Shown: piece by piece, positions 25,169 to 33,636 of the stretch
Layout: every line of letters starts with the position of its first letter
How positions within the stretch are numbered: position 1 is the stretch's first letter
The notes under the pieces: model-generated
What the model was told of the DNA's origin: nothing
Seen by the model: only the letters and a program-made list of their open reading frames with translations
The model's database searches: none
Program-made: the position numbers and the translations under genes
Source: Chitinophaga filiformis
GTDB lineage: Bacteria; Bacteroidota; Bacteroidia; Chitinophagales; Chitinophagaceae
Length of the DNA: 64,000 bases
Direction of reading: 5' to 3'
NCBI RefSeq assembly: GCF_021646545.1
Contig: NZ_JAKIRP010000015.1
Coordinates: forward strand, 62,001 to 126,000

Positions 25169-27991
25169 TCAATCCGTTACCTTCACAAATTGTTTACTAA
25201 ACACTTTCCGCGCCCCATCATAGATCACACAGATATAAATTCCCGCCGCGATACCTTTCAGCGAATAGGTTTCCCTCATTTGCGTTATTGGACGTGTAAA
25301 TACAGTCCGGCCGTTCATATCAGTGAGTCGCACCTGCAGATCACCCAGGCGGCTGCTGAGCAGTGTGAGTTGTTGTGAAGCAGGAACAGGGAATAAATGG
25401 AACTCCTGGTCAATTAATATCTGCACAGATTGTACATCCGAATAAATATTACGACCATCAGTCAGCTCTAACCGCACACGGTAATAAAAGATCCCGGAAT
25501 GATCGGGATGATCTTTATAAAGGGTATGAAGATTCTGAGCGTCCGAATTGTTATCCTCACTGGAGAGCGTTACGAAGTTATTGCCCTGTAAGCGTTCCCA
25601 ATAGATCTTTTTCACCCTGTAGGCAGTACTGAGCACGACGTTAATATCAACGCTGTTGTCTGCCTGCACATCTGCCAGTACCTGGCGGAAAAAGCAATAA
25701 ATACCCTGCTGTTCGTAGTTATAAGTAGCACTTTGTAGCCCGCTCCATCCATCTTTATGTCGCGGTGTGATCGAGATATAAGGAGAGGATAACTGTGTTT
25801 TAGGAATGAGTAACACGGTATCTGTTGTGGTGCTGATAAGAGACAATACCTGTCCTCGCAGGGTATATACTTCGTAGCCGGAAGCATTGTCCATCAGCGG
25901 CCAGTTTATCTGTAGCGTGTCAGGACAGTTATAACCTATATTGATGCTTACCGGAGAGGATATGTTGAAATAGTCACTTACCCAGCTGGTATCTGCAGTG
26001 CTCATCCGCAGTAATCCCTTACTGAAAATGGCCGGTATGTTCCAGTGGCTGTTTGCGCCAGCCAGGGGAATATCAACAGCTATCGGCGTCCAGGTAAGGC
26101 CGCTGTCAGCACTGAAGGCAAGCGTTCCATTGCCGGTATGTGGCGTACGCCAGCGTACCGCAATATTGTCTCCGGCATTCAGTTGCTCACCGGCCGCGGG
26201 GTATTGCCATTGGAAAGAAGAAAGAGGAATAGCCTGCCAGGCGATATGAAAACGCTGTGTCGTACCTGAAGACAGTTGCCGCGCATTAACGCGGATATTT
26301 ACTGTTCCTGCCACAGGCAGTTCAATAGATACCTGCTCCAGGTTATTCAGGCTGTCCCTGCCGCGGCGGGCAGGAGCTGCAAGGGAATCAGCAGCAGGAA
26401 AGGTACTCAGTAGCCAGGGCTGGTAATTGTTGCCGGCATTATCTGTAACAGAAAGATCGAGGTCATTGAGCAGGGCTTTACTGACATTCTCCGTAGCTGC
26501 AGGATCGTTCCAGCTAAGCGTGATCTTCAGCCTGGCAGTATTGGGTGGTACGGTGACAGGTATAACGGCAGTATTTCCTGTCGTCACTTCACCGGAAAAA
26601 AGCCTTTTCTCTTTGATAGTGCGCACAGCAGCAATAGCATTCAGTAGGCCATATCCGCTACGATGGTCGGGACCTGGTGTATTAATGTCATCCGCACTGT
26701 TGACCAGTATCGCCTTTACCATAGCGGCAGCAGGCGTTATGCCAAATTCCTGCTGATATGCCTCCTGTACAAGCGTCGTAATGCCGGTTGTGGTAGCCGC
26801 GGCGTCAGAGGTGCCGGCTTGTCCGTAAGCCACCAGCTGTGGAGAAATGCGACCATCAAAGGCTGGCCCCTTCGAACTAAGCACAGGAACATTATAGCCG
26901 GTGTCAATACCGCCAACCACGAGCACATTCTTTGCCTGCTTGAAAGTACCACTAAGGTTGGCATAACCAGTCAATCCCTTGTATGTACCATCTGCTGGAG
27001 CAGTATTGCCGATATTACCCGAAGAGAAAATATGCAGCAGCGTATCCAGTGTATACACCTGCTGATCGTATGCAACCGCTTCTGCGCCGTAATAATTCTC
27101 AAGGCTCGTACCATAGGAATGATTCTGTACGCTAATAGCGGCATTCCTGAAATAACTATCCTCATCCGGCAGCAGACGCTGATAGTCAGAGGAGCTTATC
27201 CTTGCTTTTACAGCAACACCCTTGCCACTGGGACCGGTATTTCCCAGGCCGGCAATAAGTGTGGCCATCATGGTAGCATGCGGATTGATAGTACTGGCAG
27301 CGAGCGGAGAAGGGACAGCTTTCCCTAAAAGATCAATGTCGGTGGTATCAAACAATTCTTCCTTCAAGCCAACAGTATGTTTGTCGCCTTGTAATGTAGG
27401 ATATTGCTGATGCAGTACATTGATATAGTCAACGGAAGGCAGTGCATTATTGATAGCAATTTCTGTGCGTGCGGTGCGCAACCTGTCTACAAAGCGTACA
27501 TTACGTTGTGCCATAAATAAAGCCCAGTCCCTCATTTTCACGGCAGCTATCACTACCGGGTAGGACGATGCAGCTGATAAGGGCCGGCAATATTGAAGGG
27601 TATTAACAGTATTGTTAAACGACACCTGCACCAGCAGACTATCCTTTAAGTTTAATGTGCTCACATCCCTGACCAGCGCGTCAGTGCACTTCCAGTTGTA
27701 ATTGGCCGGATAGATCTTTACAACACGTTTCGCTTCAACAGAGTCAAACTTTACCTGTTGCAGGATATGATGATGTGGACTGAGAGATCTTGTCAGTCCA
27801 TGCTTTTGTAGCAGGGCATCGCCGGGGAATGCGTCAAATTTTACCAGGAAGTATCCGGATGTGGATGCAGTGGTGTCTGCATAACGAAGTACAATGCTGT
27901 CGGCAGAGGTCCGCTCCTGCGCGGATACATCATAGGGATTGAACAGATTGATCAGCAGAAAAAGCAAAAATATCGGAAAGCAGGCATTCAT
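25169..27991 (-). CDS. Secreted S8 family serine protease with type IX sorting domain
   Basis: A 940-residue precursor with a signal peptide (cleavage after VSAQ, about residue 25). The subtilisin-like domain has an Asp in DTTDID (215-220), H238 in INPHATMMATLIAG, an oxyanion Asn near 326 (SSGNIG) and S395 in AGTSDAAATTTG. The contexts of His and Ser depart from HGTHVAG and GTSMAAP, but all residues seem present. Beta-rich regions with a fibronectin-like part follow. The last ~75 residues (FPVPASQQLTLLSS ... GIAAGIYICVIYDGARKVFSKQFVKV) form a type A T9SS sorting domain, so it should be exported through type IX secretion and anchored or released at the surface. Confidence 0.9.
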   Translation of the reverse strand: MNACFPIFLLFLLINLFNPYDVSAQERTSADSIVLRYADTTASTSGYFLVKFDAFPGDALLQKHGLTRSLSPHHHILQQVKFDSVEAKRVVKIYPANYNWKCTDALVRDVSTLNLKDSLLVQVSFNNTVNTLQYCRPLSAASSYPVVIAAVKMRDWALFMAQRNVRFVDRLRTARTEIAINNALPSVDYINVLHQQYPTLQGDKHTVGLKEELFDTTDIDLLGKAVPSPLAASTINPHATMMATLIAGLGNTGPSGKGVAVKARISSSDYQRLLPDEDSYFRNAAISVQNHSYGTSLENYYGAEAVAYDQQVYTLDTLLHIFSSGNIGNTAPADGTYKGLTGYANLSGTFKQAKNVLVVGGIDTGYNVPVLSSKGPAFDGRISPQLVAYGQAGTSDAAATTTGITTLVQEAYQQEFGITPAAAMVKAILVNSADDINTPGPDHRSGYGLLNAIAAVRTIKEKRLFSGEVTTGNTAVIPVTVPPNTARLKITLSWNDPAATENVSKALLNDLDLSVTDNAGNNYQPWLLSTFPAADSLAAPARRGRDSLNNLEQVSIELPVAGTVNIRVNARQLSSGTTQRFHIAWQAIPLSSFQWQYPAAGEQLNAGDNIAVRWRTPHTGNGTLAFSADSGLTWTPIAVDIPLAGANSHWNIPAIFSKGLLRMSTADTSWVSDYFNISSPVSINIGYNCPDTLQINWPLMDNASGYEVYTLRGQVLSLISTTTDTVLLIPKTQLSSPYISITPRHKDGWSGLQSATYNYEQQGIYCFFRQVLADVQADNSVDINVVLSTAYRVKKIYWERLQGNNFVTLSSEDNNSDAQNLHTLYKDHPDHSGIFYYRVRLELTDGRNIYSDVQSVQILIDQEFHLFPVPASQQLTLLSSRLGDLQVRLTDMNGRTVFTRPITQMRETYSLKGIAAGIYICVIYDGARKVFSKQFVKVTD

Positions 27992-28041
27992 GTACGGGCA
28001 ACAATTTTGGTCGAGACATGAATGTAAATAAAAAAATCAGG

Positions 28042-28102
28042 AATTAAGCATCAGGAACTAGCGCGGATGAGTATCTCCGCATTAAATTCCTGATACTTAA
28101 TT
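28042..28102 (-). terminator. Terminator after glutamate-synthase-like gene
   Basis: AATTAAGCATCAGGAA and TTCCTGATACTTAATT pair with one mismatch, enclosing a second stem GCGGA/TCCGC. Read on the minus strand it is followed by a run of Ts, so it should terminate the gene ending at 28112 before the protease gene. Confidence 0.75.
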
Positions 28103-28111
28103 GTCCATCTC

Positions 28112-29668
28112 TTACCATGCGTCTATACTCACGGTTTCCATCTCCTGTCCGGTCAGCAGTGAACCGGCAGGAGTACTGGGATATATTTCTTCGAATGTCT
28201 TTACCTGGTTCATGAACACGCGGCGGGAAATATGACTGCGGGTAATATGGTGTGGTGTTTCCAGACCGGCAGCAGCCGCCAGTTCAATAGCGCTTTCGAT
28301 CGTGTCCTGGTGATAGTTGGATACACGGTGTTTTTTGTCGTCTATCACCAGACCGGCCATCAGCCATTTATCCTGCGTAGCCACGCCTGTAGGGCAGCGG
28401 TTAGTATTACATACCAGTGCCTGTATACAACCCAGGGCCATCATCATAGCACGGGCGCTGTTGCAGGCATCTGCACCTAATGCCATTGCGCGGAGGATAT
28501 GGAAACCGGTCAGGATCTTACCGGAAGCAATCACTTTTACCTTGTTGCGGATATTGTAACCTGTCAGGGTATCGTGTACAAATGCCAGTGCGTCCATCAG
28601 CGGCATACCTACAGAGTTGGAGAATTCAGGAGGTGCCGCACCGGTACCACCTTCACCACCATCTACTGTAATAAAGTCCGGATAACAGCCTGTTTCCAGC
28701 ATCGCTTTACAGATAGCGTGAAACTCCCTTTTCTGCCCGATACAGAGTTTAAAACCTACGGGTTTACCGCCACTCAGCTGACGCATGCGGGAGATGAACT
28801 GCATCATCTGCCTGGGTGAACCGAAAGCGGTGTGGTAAGGAGGTGAGGCAACGGTAGTATGCGGTTGCACGTGACGGATAGCCGCAATTTCAGGTGTATT
28901 CTTGGAAGCAGGTAAGATACCCCCATGGCCCGGTTTCGCGCCCTGGGAGATCTTCAGTTCGATCATTTTAATTTGCGGCGTGGTACATTTCTCGGAAAAT
29001 AGTTTCTCGTCAAAATTACCCTCGGCCGTCCGGCAGCCGAAATAACCGGTACCGATCTGCCAGATAATATCGCCACCCTGCGTCAGGTGATGTTCGCTGA
29101 TGCCACCTTCGCCGGTATTGTGAGCGAAATTACCCAGTTTCGCACCCCCGTTAAGGGCCTGTACCGCATTGGAGCTGAGAGAACCGTAACTCATGGCTGA
29201 AACGTTCAGAATGCTGGCAGAATAAGGTTGTGTACAATCGTTTCCTCCGATCAGTACCCGCGGGTCCTTATTCATTTTCTCAAAAGCCCTGGGCTGGATG
29301 GAATGGGCCATCCATTCGTAACCTTCGGCGTATACATTGAACTGTGTACCAAATGGTTGGGAGTTCAGTTCCCTTTTGGCGCGCTGGTAAATGGTAGAAC
29401 GGTCTACACGGTTTACCGGACTACCGTCAATATCACTCTCCACGAAGTATTGGTAGATCTTGGGGCGGATATCTTCCATAAAATAACGCAGACGGCCCAC
29501 TATGGGGTAGTTGCGCATGATGGCATGTTTCTGTTGGGTTATATCGATCAACCCCATGATAATCAATGGTAATATCAGTGCGAGTAACCACCAGGTCCAG
29601 GGGAAAAAATATCCCAGACAGGTAATGAAAGCCAGGCTGACCACCGTAAAAACAATAAATCCTTTCAT
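28112..29668 (-). CDS. FMN-binding glutamate-synthase-family protein, membrane-anchored
   Basis: A 518-residue protein with two N-terminal hydrophobic segments (FIVFTVVSLAFITCLGYFF and WWLLALILPLIIMGLI, residues 4-41). A GltB-type FMN/glutamate-synthase barrel follows: GGHKxG-like GAKPGHGGILP, FITVDGGEGGTGAAPPEF (about 336-353) and a C-x5-C-x4-C set (CIQALVCNTNRC) matching the 3Fe-4S ligands of glutamate synthase. It lacks the amidotransferase and central domains, so it is not a full glutamate synthase. The substrate of this standalone family is unsettled; redox chemistry with glutamate or another amino compound is inference. Confidence 0.87.
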   Translation of the reverse strand: MKGFIVFTVVSLAFITCLGYFFPWTWWLLALILPLIIMGLIDITQQKHAIMRNYPIVGRLRYFMEDIRPKIYQYFVESDIDGSPVNRVDRSTIYQRAKRELNSQPFGTQFNVYAEGYEWMAHSIQPRAFEKMNKDPRVLIGGNDCTQPYSASILNVSAMSYGSLSSNAVQALNGGAKLGNFAHNTGEGGISEHHLTQGGDIIWQIGTGYFGCRTAEGNFDEKLFSEKCTTPQIKMIELKISQGAKPGHGGILPASKNTPEIAAIRHVQPHTTVASPPYHTAFGSPRQMMQFISRMRQLSGGKPVGFKLCIGQKREFHAICKAMLETGCYPDFITVDGGEGGTGAAPPEFSNSVGMPLMDALAFVHDTLTGYNIRNKVKVIASGKILTGFHILRAMALGADACNSARAMMMALGCIQALVCNTNRCPTGVATQDKWLMAGLVIDDKKHRVSNYHQDTIESAIELAAAAGLETPHHITRSHISRRVFMNQVKTFEEIYPSTPAGSLLTGQEMETVSIDAW

Positions 29669-29708
29669 ATATAAGCTCCCTTTAATAAGGCAGCTAAGTT
29701 AGGAAAAA

Positions 29709-30527
29709 TCAGATCAGCTTATTATTCTTTAACACGGTGGTAATCTTCATAATCATTTCATTCTTCGTCTTCTCAAAAGTGCGTATATCCCTGTTCACTA
29801 CCCAGGCGGCAACGGTCACTTTCAGATTGGCGCCGTCGATATTGGTGAAATAGACTTCAGGCGTTTTGTGTTCTGTCAGGTTCTCCACACTGCGCAATGC
29901 TTCGTTGACCAGCCGTTGTATCTCCAGGGTGCTTTCGTGTGCGGCAGGCACATTAAACGTGATTTCTGTTCTCCGTTCAGGCGTAAGTGAATGATTAATG
30001 ATAGGCTTCTGAAAGATGTCTTTATTGGGAATAATGACATGGAGTCCGTCAAGGGTGCGAATCAGGGTAGAGCGGAGCGCAATCTCTTCCACCTTTCCGC
30101 AAAAGCCGTTTGTTTCTATCTGATGCCCCACTTCAAATGGTCTGCGGAAGGTGATGAAGATACCTGAAATGAAATTGGCCGTCAGGTCCTGGAACGCGAA
30201 ACCGAGTGCCAGACCGATGATACCGGCACCTGCCAGGAGAGAAGATACCGCCTTGTCCAGTTTGAGCACCTCCAGCGCCACAAATAAGCCGATCATAGTG
30301 ACGAGGATGGAGAAAATATTGGCAAAAAGACCACTAAGTGCCGGATTATCAGATACTCTTGACACAAACTTAAATACCAGCATTTTAAAAAGCCTGGCCA
30401 GCAGGAAAAAGACGGCAGCTACAAGAATGGCCAGCGCCATATTGGGCAACATTTTGATACCTGCAGTCAACCACCGCTCCAGTTTATCCCATATCAGGTC
30501 TCCCCAGTTCGAAAGCTCTTTATTCAT
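29709..30527 (-). CDS. MscS-family mechanosensitive ion channel
   Basis: A small-conductance channel that releases solutes on hypo-osmotic shock. Three membrane segments precede the pore helix GAGIIGLALGFAFQDLTANFISGIFI, with the glycine/alanine pattern of MscS TM3. The beta domain (RPFEVGHQIETNGFCGKVEEIALRSTLIRTLDG) and a C-terminal alpha/beta domain follow. ATG at 30527 (MNKELSNWG) gives 272 aa, near E. coli MscS length; an in-frame ATG at 30599 would add 24 residues and reach close to the divergent promoter, so I prefer 30527. Confidence 0.93.
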   Translation of the reverse strand: MNKELSNWGDLIWDKLERWLTAGIKMLPNMALAILVAAVFFLLARLFKMLVFKFVSRVSDNPALSGLFANIFSILVTMIGLFVALEVLKLDKAVSSLLAGAGIIGLALGFAFQDLTANFISGIFITFRRPFEVGHQIETNGFCGKVEEIALRSTLIRTLDGLHVIIPNKDIFQKPIINHSLTPERRTEITFNVPAAHESTLEIQRLVNEALRSVENLTEHKTPEVYFTNIDGANLKVTVAAWVVNRDIRTFEKTKNEMIMKITTVLKNNKLI

Positions 30528-30624
30528 AATAACCAGGTTTTGGTAAACAGATACAAAAGCTATTGTAATAACTGTGCCATCTGTCAGTAATACATCCATT
30601 GTCGAAAAACCCGGACAGTATCAG

Positions 30625-30656
30625 TTTGTTTTAAAAAGGGTATAACCTTATCTTAC
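30625..30656 (+). promoter_or_regulatory. Candidate promoter for GH20 gene
   Basis: TTTG at 30625-30628, a 20-bp spacer and TATCTTAC at 30649-30656, partly matching TAnnTTTG, 25 bp before the start codon. Confidence 0.35.
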
Positions 30657-30680
30657 GGGACAACTTATTTATTTCAGCTT

Positions 30681-33278
30681 ATGCAATTTCGCCATCTGAT
30701 ATTAGCATGTAGCCTGCTCACAGGAGCAGTCGCCCCCTTACATGCACAGGCGCCGTTTGACGCCTCCAGGATCAAAGTTTCATGGGAAGTAGTGGAAAAC
30801 AACCACAAGGGCAAGGCCCAGTTCCTTTCAGCCTTTACCATTGTGAACAAAGGAAAGACTGCTTTCCCTTCAAAGGGCTGGCAGCTGTATTTTAATTTCG
30901 TAAGATCAATTAAGGAAGGCGCTACAACCGGCGGTGTAATGGCCGCACATGTGAACGGTGACCTGTATAAAATATCTCCGGCCGACAATAATAAGGGGAT
31001 TGCTCCCGGCGATTCCCTGCGTATAGAAATGGTAGCAGATGCATGGGCAGTAAATTTTACGGATGCGCCTGATGGCTTGTACCTGGTATGGGATAAGGAA
31101 CCCGCTAAGGGATATCGGCTGCCTCCGCTGGAAATACGTCCTTCCACCCAGCCTAAACAATATCTGCGCTTCCCGGGTGATAAGACTGCACTGACCACAC
31201 CGGCAGATGTGTATGCCCAGAATAAGAACATTAAGGATATTCCTGCTGAACAGTTGCCGCTGGTGTTCCCCACACCGCAGGAAGTTGTACCCGGCACAGG
31301 TGCTTATGCACTACAGACCGGTATACAGATCAATGCAGCTCCTGTCTTTGCTAAAGAAGCGGCCTGCCTGGCGGATGAGCTAGGAAAATTGCTGGGCGCA
31401 AAACCGGCAACAGGCAGTGGCAACGGTATTGCTTTGGAACAGGATGCCAGCCTGGCGCCGGAAGCTTATTCCCTGCAGGTAACACCGCAAGGGGTGAGTA
31501 TCAAAGCGGCCGATGGTGCAGGTATGTTTTATGGTATCCAGACACTGAAAAGTATACTGCCTCCCGCTTCCTGGGCAGGCGTACAGAAAACTATCAGGGT
31601 GCCCGCCATTCAGGTGAAAGATGCACCCCGTTACGGATATCGTGCATTTATGCTCGATGTGTCCCGCAACTTCCACAGTAAACAGGATGTGTTTCGCCTG
31701 CTGGAACTGATGGCGCTCTATAAACTGAACGTATTTCACTTCCACCTTACCGACGATGAAGGCTGGCGGCTGGAAATACCTGGCTTGCCTGAACTGACAC
31801 AGGTAGGAGGCCGTCGTGGTCATACTGTGGATGAAAAGGATCACCTGCTGCCATCCTATGGTTCCGGTCCTGAGGTAACAGATACCGCAGGTAGTGGCTT
31901 TTATACAAGACAGGATTTCCTGGAGATATTGAAATATGCTACAGACAGGCATATCACTGTTATCCCTGAAATAGAAACACCGGGTCATGCACGTGCAGCA
32001 GTAAAAGCGATGGAGGCCCGTTATGCGAAATTAGAGGCACAGGGAAAGCATGCAGAGGCAACACAATACCTGTTGTCAGACCTGCAGGATAAATCGGTAT
32101 ATCACTCCGTTCAGAACTGGAATGATAACGTGATCAATGTGGCATTACCATCAGTATATACTTTCCTTGATAAGGTAGTGGAAGAGCTGCAGGCGTATTA
32201 CAAAGAGGCTGGCGCACCACTGGAATATGTACATATGGGAGGTGATGAAGTGCCTGCCGGCGTATGGACTAAATCGCCTGTGGTAGCGGCCTTAATGCAA
32301 CAGGATAAAACGATTAAAAACACAGATGACCTGTGGTATTACTATTACGGCAAAGTATATTCGTTACTGAAAGCACGCGGACTGAAACAATACGGATGGG
32401 AAGAGATGGGTATGCGTAAGACCAGCGTTGATGGCAAACCACATTACATCCCGAATCCTGATTTCAGCAACAATGGCTTCATGGTAGATGTGTGGAACAA
32501 TGTAATGGGAGGCGGAGCGGAAGACCTGGCTTACAGGCTGGCGAATGCGAACTATAAGGTAGTGCTGTCTGGCGTAAGCAATATGTATTTTGATATGGCT
32601 TACATGAAGTCTTTCGAAGAGCCAGGCTTCTATTGGGGAGGCTTTGTAGACATTGACAAACCATTCTACTTCATTCCTGAGAATTATTACAAGAATTCAA
32701 AAGTGGATGCGTTGGGTAACCGCCTGAATCCGGATATCTTCAAAGGAAAAGATCCGCTGACGGCTTATGGCGCCGGCAACATCGTTGGCGTGCAGGGATT
32801 GTTGTGGAGTGAAACGGTAAAGAACTCCGCACGTATGGAATATATGATCCTGCCTAAGTTATTAGGATTGGCAGAACGCGCCTGGGCGAAGAACCCTGAG
32901 TGGGCAACAGAGAAAGACAGCGCCCGCAGTGAAGAGTTGTATAACAAGGCCTGGAACACCTTCGTGAACGTAGTTGGTAAAAGAGAGCTGGTACGACTGG
33001 ATCATTACAACGGCGGTTACAATTACCGTATCCCTACGCCGGGGCTGCAAGTGAATAATGGCGCAGTTTCCGCCAATATACAGCTGCCTGGTTTCACGCT
33101 GCGTTATACTACGGATGGAAAGGAACCTGATAACAAGAGTAAGATCTATACAGGACCGATCACGGAAAAAGGTACGATCCGCTTCAAAGCATTCGATACG
33201 CGGGGGCGAGGCAGCAGAACTGCGACGATTATTAATCCGCTGCGAGCACAGACGTTGTCAAAGGGTAGTGACTTATAG
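30681..33278 (+). CDS. Secreted beta-N-acetylhexosaminidase (GH20)
   Basis: Removes terminal N-acetylglucosamine or N-acetylgalactosamine, for example from chitin oligomers. A signal peptide (cleavage after LHAQ, about 23) is followed by an N-terminal carbohydrate-binding domain (about 30-160), the GH20b alpha/beta domain (about 190-310), and the GH20 barrel starting RYGYRAFMLDVSRNFHSKQDVF. The catalytic pair is D522-E523 in HMGGDEVP. A C-terminal chitobiase-like domain ends with LRYTTDGKEPDNKSKIYTGPI (about 810-830). At 865 aa it matches bacterial chitobiases. No transporter or nag operon is adjacent. Confidence 0.95.
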   Translation: MQFRHLILACSLLTGAVAPLHAQAPFDASRIKVSWEVVENNHKGKAQFLSAFTIVNKGKTAFPSKGWQLYFNFVRSIKEGATTGGVMAAHVNGDLYKISPADNNKGIAPGDSLRIEMVADAWAVNFTDAPDGLYLVWDKEPAKGYRLPPLEIRPSTQPKQYLRFPGDKTALTTPADVYAQNKNIKDIPAEQLPLVFPTPQEVVPGTGAYALQTGIQINAAPVFAKEAACLADELGKLLGAKPATGSGNGIALEQDASLAPEAYSLQVTPQGVSIKAADGAGMFYGIQTLKSILPPASWAGVQKTIRVPAIQVKDAPRYGYRAFMLDVSRNFHSKQDVFRLLELMALYKLNVFHFHLTDDEGWRLEIPGLPELTQVGGRRGHTVDEKDHLLPSYGSGPEVTDTAGSGFYTRQDFLEILKYATDRHITVIPEIETPGHARAAVKAMEARYAKLEAQGKHAEATQYLLSDLQDKSVYHSVQNWNDNVINVALPSVYTFLDKVVEELQAYYKEAGAPLEYVHMGGDEVPAGVWTKSPVVAALMQQDKTIKNTDDLWYYYYGKVYSLLKARGLKQYGWEEMGMRKTSVDGKPHYIPNPDFSNNGFMVDVWNNVMGGGAEDLAYRLANANYKVVLSGVSNMYFDMAYMKSFEEPGFYWGGFVDIDKPFYFIPENYYKNSKVDALGNRLNPDIFKGKDPLTAYGAGNIVGVQGLLWSETVKNSARMEYMILPKLLGLAERAWAKNPEWATEKDSARSEELYNKAWNTFVNVVGKRELVRLDHYNGGYNYRIPTPGLQVNNGAVSANIQLPGFTLRYTTDGKEPDNKSKIYTGPITEKGTIRFKAFDTRGRGSRTATIINPLRAQTLSKGSDL

Positions 33279-33303
33279 TCTCATTTCCGCGCAAACATTA
33301 TCA

Positions 33304-33337
33304 AAGAGCCAGTATCATAATTTTGATACTGGCTCTT
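33304..33337 (+). terminator. Terminator after GH20 gene
   Basis: AAGAGCCAGTATCA and TGATACTGGCTCTT form a perfect 14-bp stem with a 6-nt loop, 26 nt after the stop, followed by CTCATTT. Confidence 0.72.
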
Positions 33338-33636
33338 CTCATTTAGCACCTGATGGAGCCAGCTAGTCATTTATGCGGATCTTAGGATGTTCATTTATGT
33401 TTGATACAGCCCTTGACTTTAATAACAGCTTAAAACAGGTTAAAAAACGGGTTAATCCCGGGCCATTGTGCGGCAGTGTCTGTTGCCTGTTATCTTCTTA
33501 CTGGTAGTCGCTTTGTTCATATTTACTGCCTTAAAATCTCCTTAAAGTCGCGATCCCACTGGCTTTGCCTTTCAACTTCCCCGTAGTTTTGTGGAAGAAT
33601 GTAATGAACATTTTCTCCATTAAACCATAACCTGTA
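33338..33636 (+). promoter_or_regulatory. Leader region of mprF-like gene with -7 element
   Basis: TAGTTTTG at 33584-33591 is a perfect match to TAnnTTTG, 45 bp before the start codon; the nearest TTTG upstream is only 16 bp away, so the -33 element is unclear. Farther upstream, cTTAAAA, gTTAAAA and gTTAAT occur at 33429, 33439 and 33451, roughly one helical turn apart. Nothing else was recognised here. Confidence 0.4.

Noticed and set aside
25016..25378. 120-codon plus-strand frame
   Set aside because: It overlaps the palindromic repeat and the 3-prime end of the protease gene in antisense.
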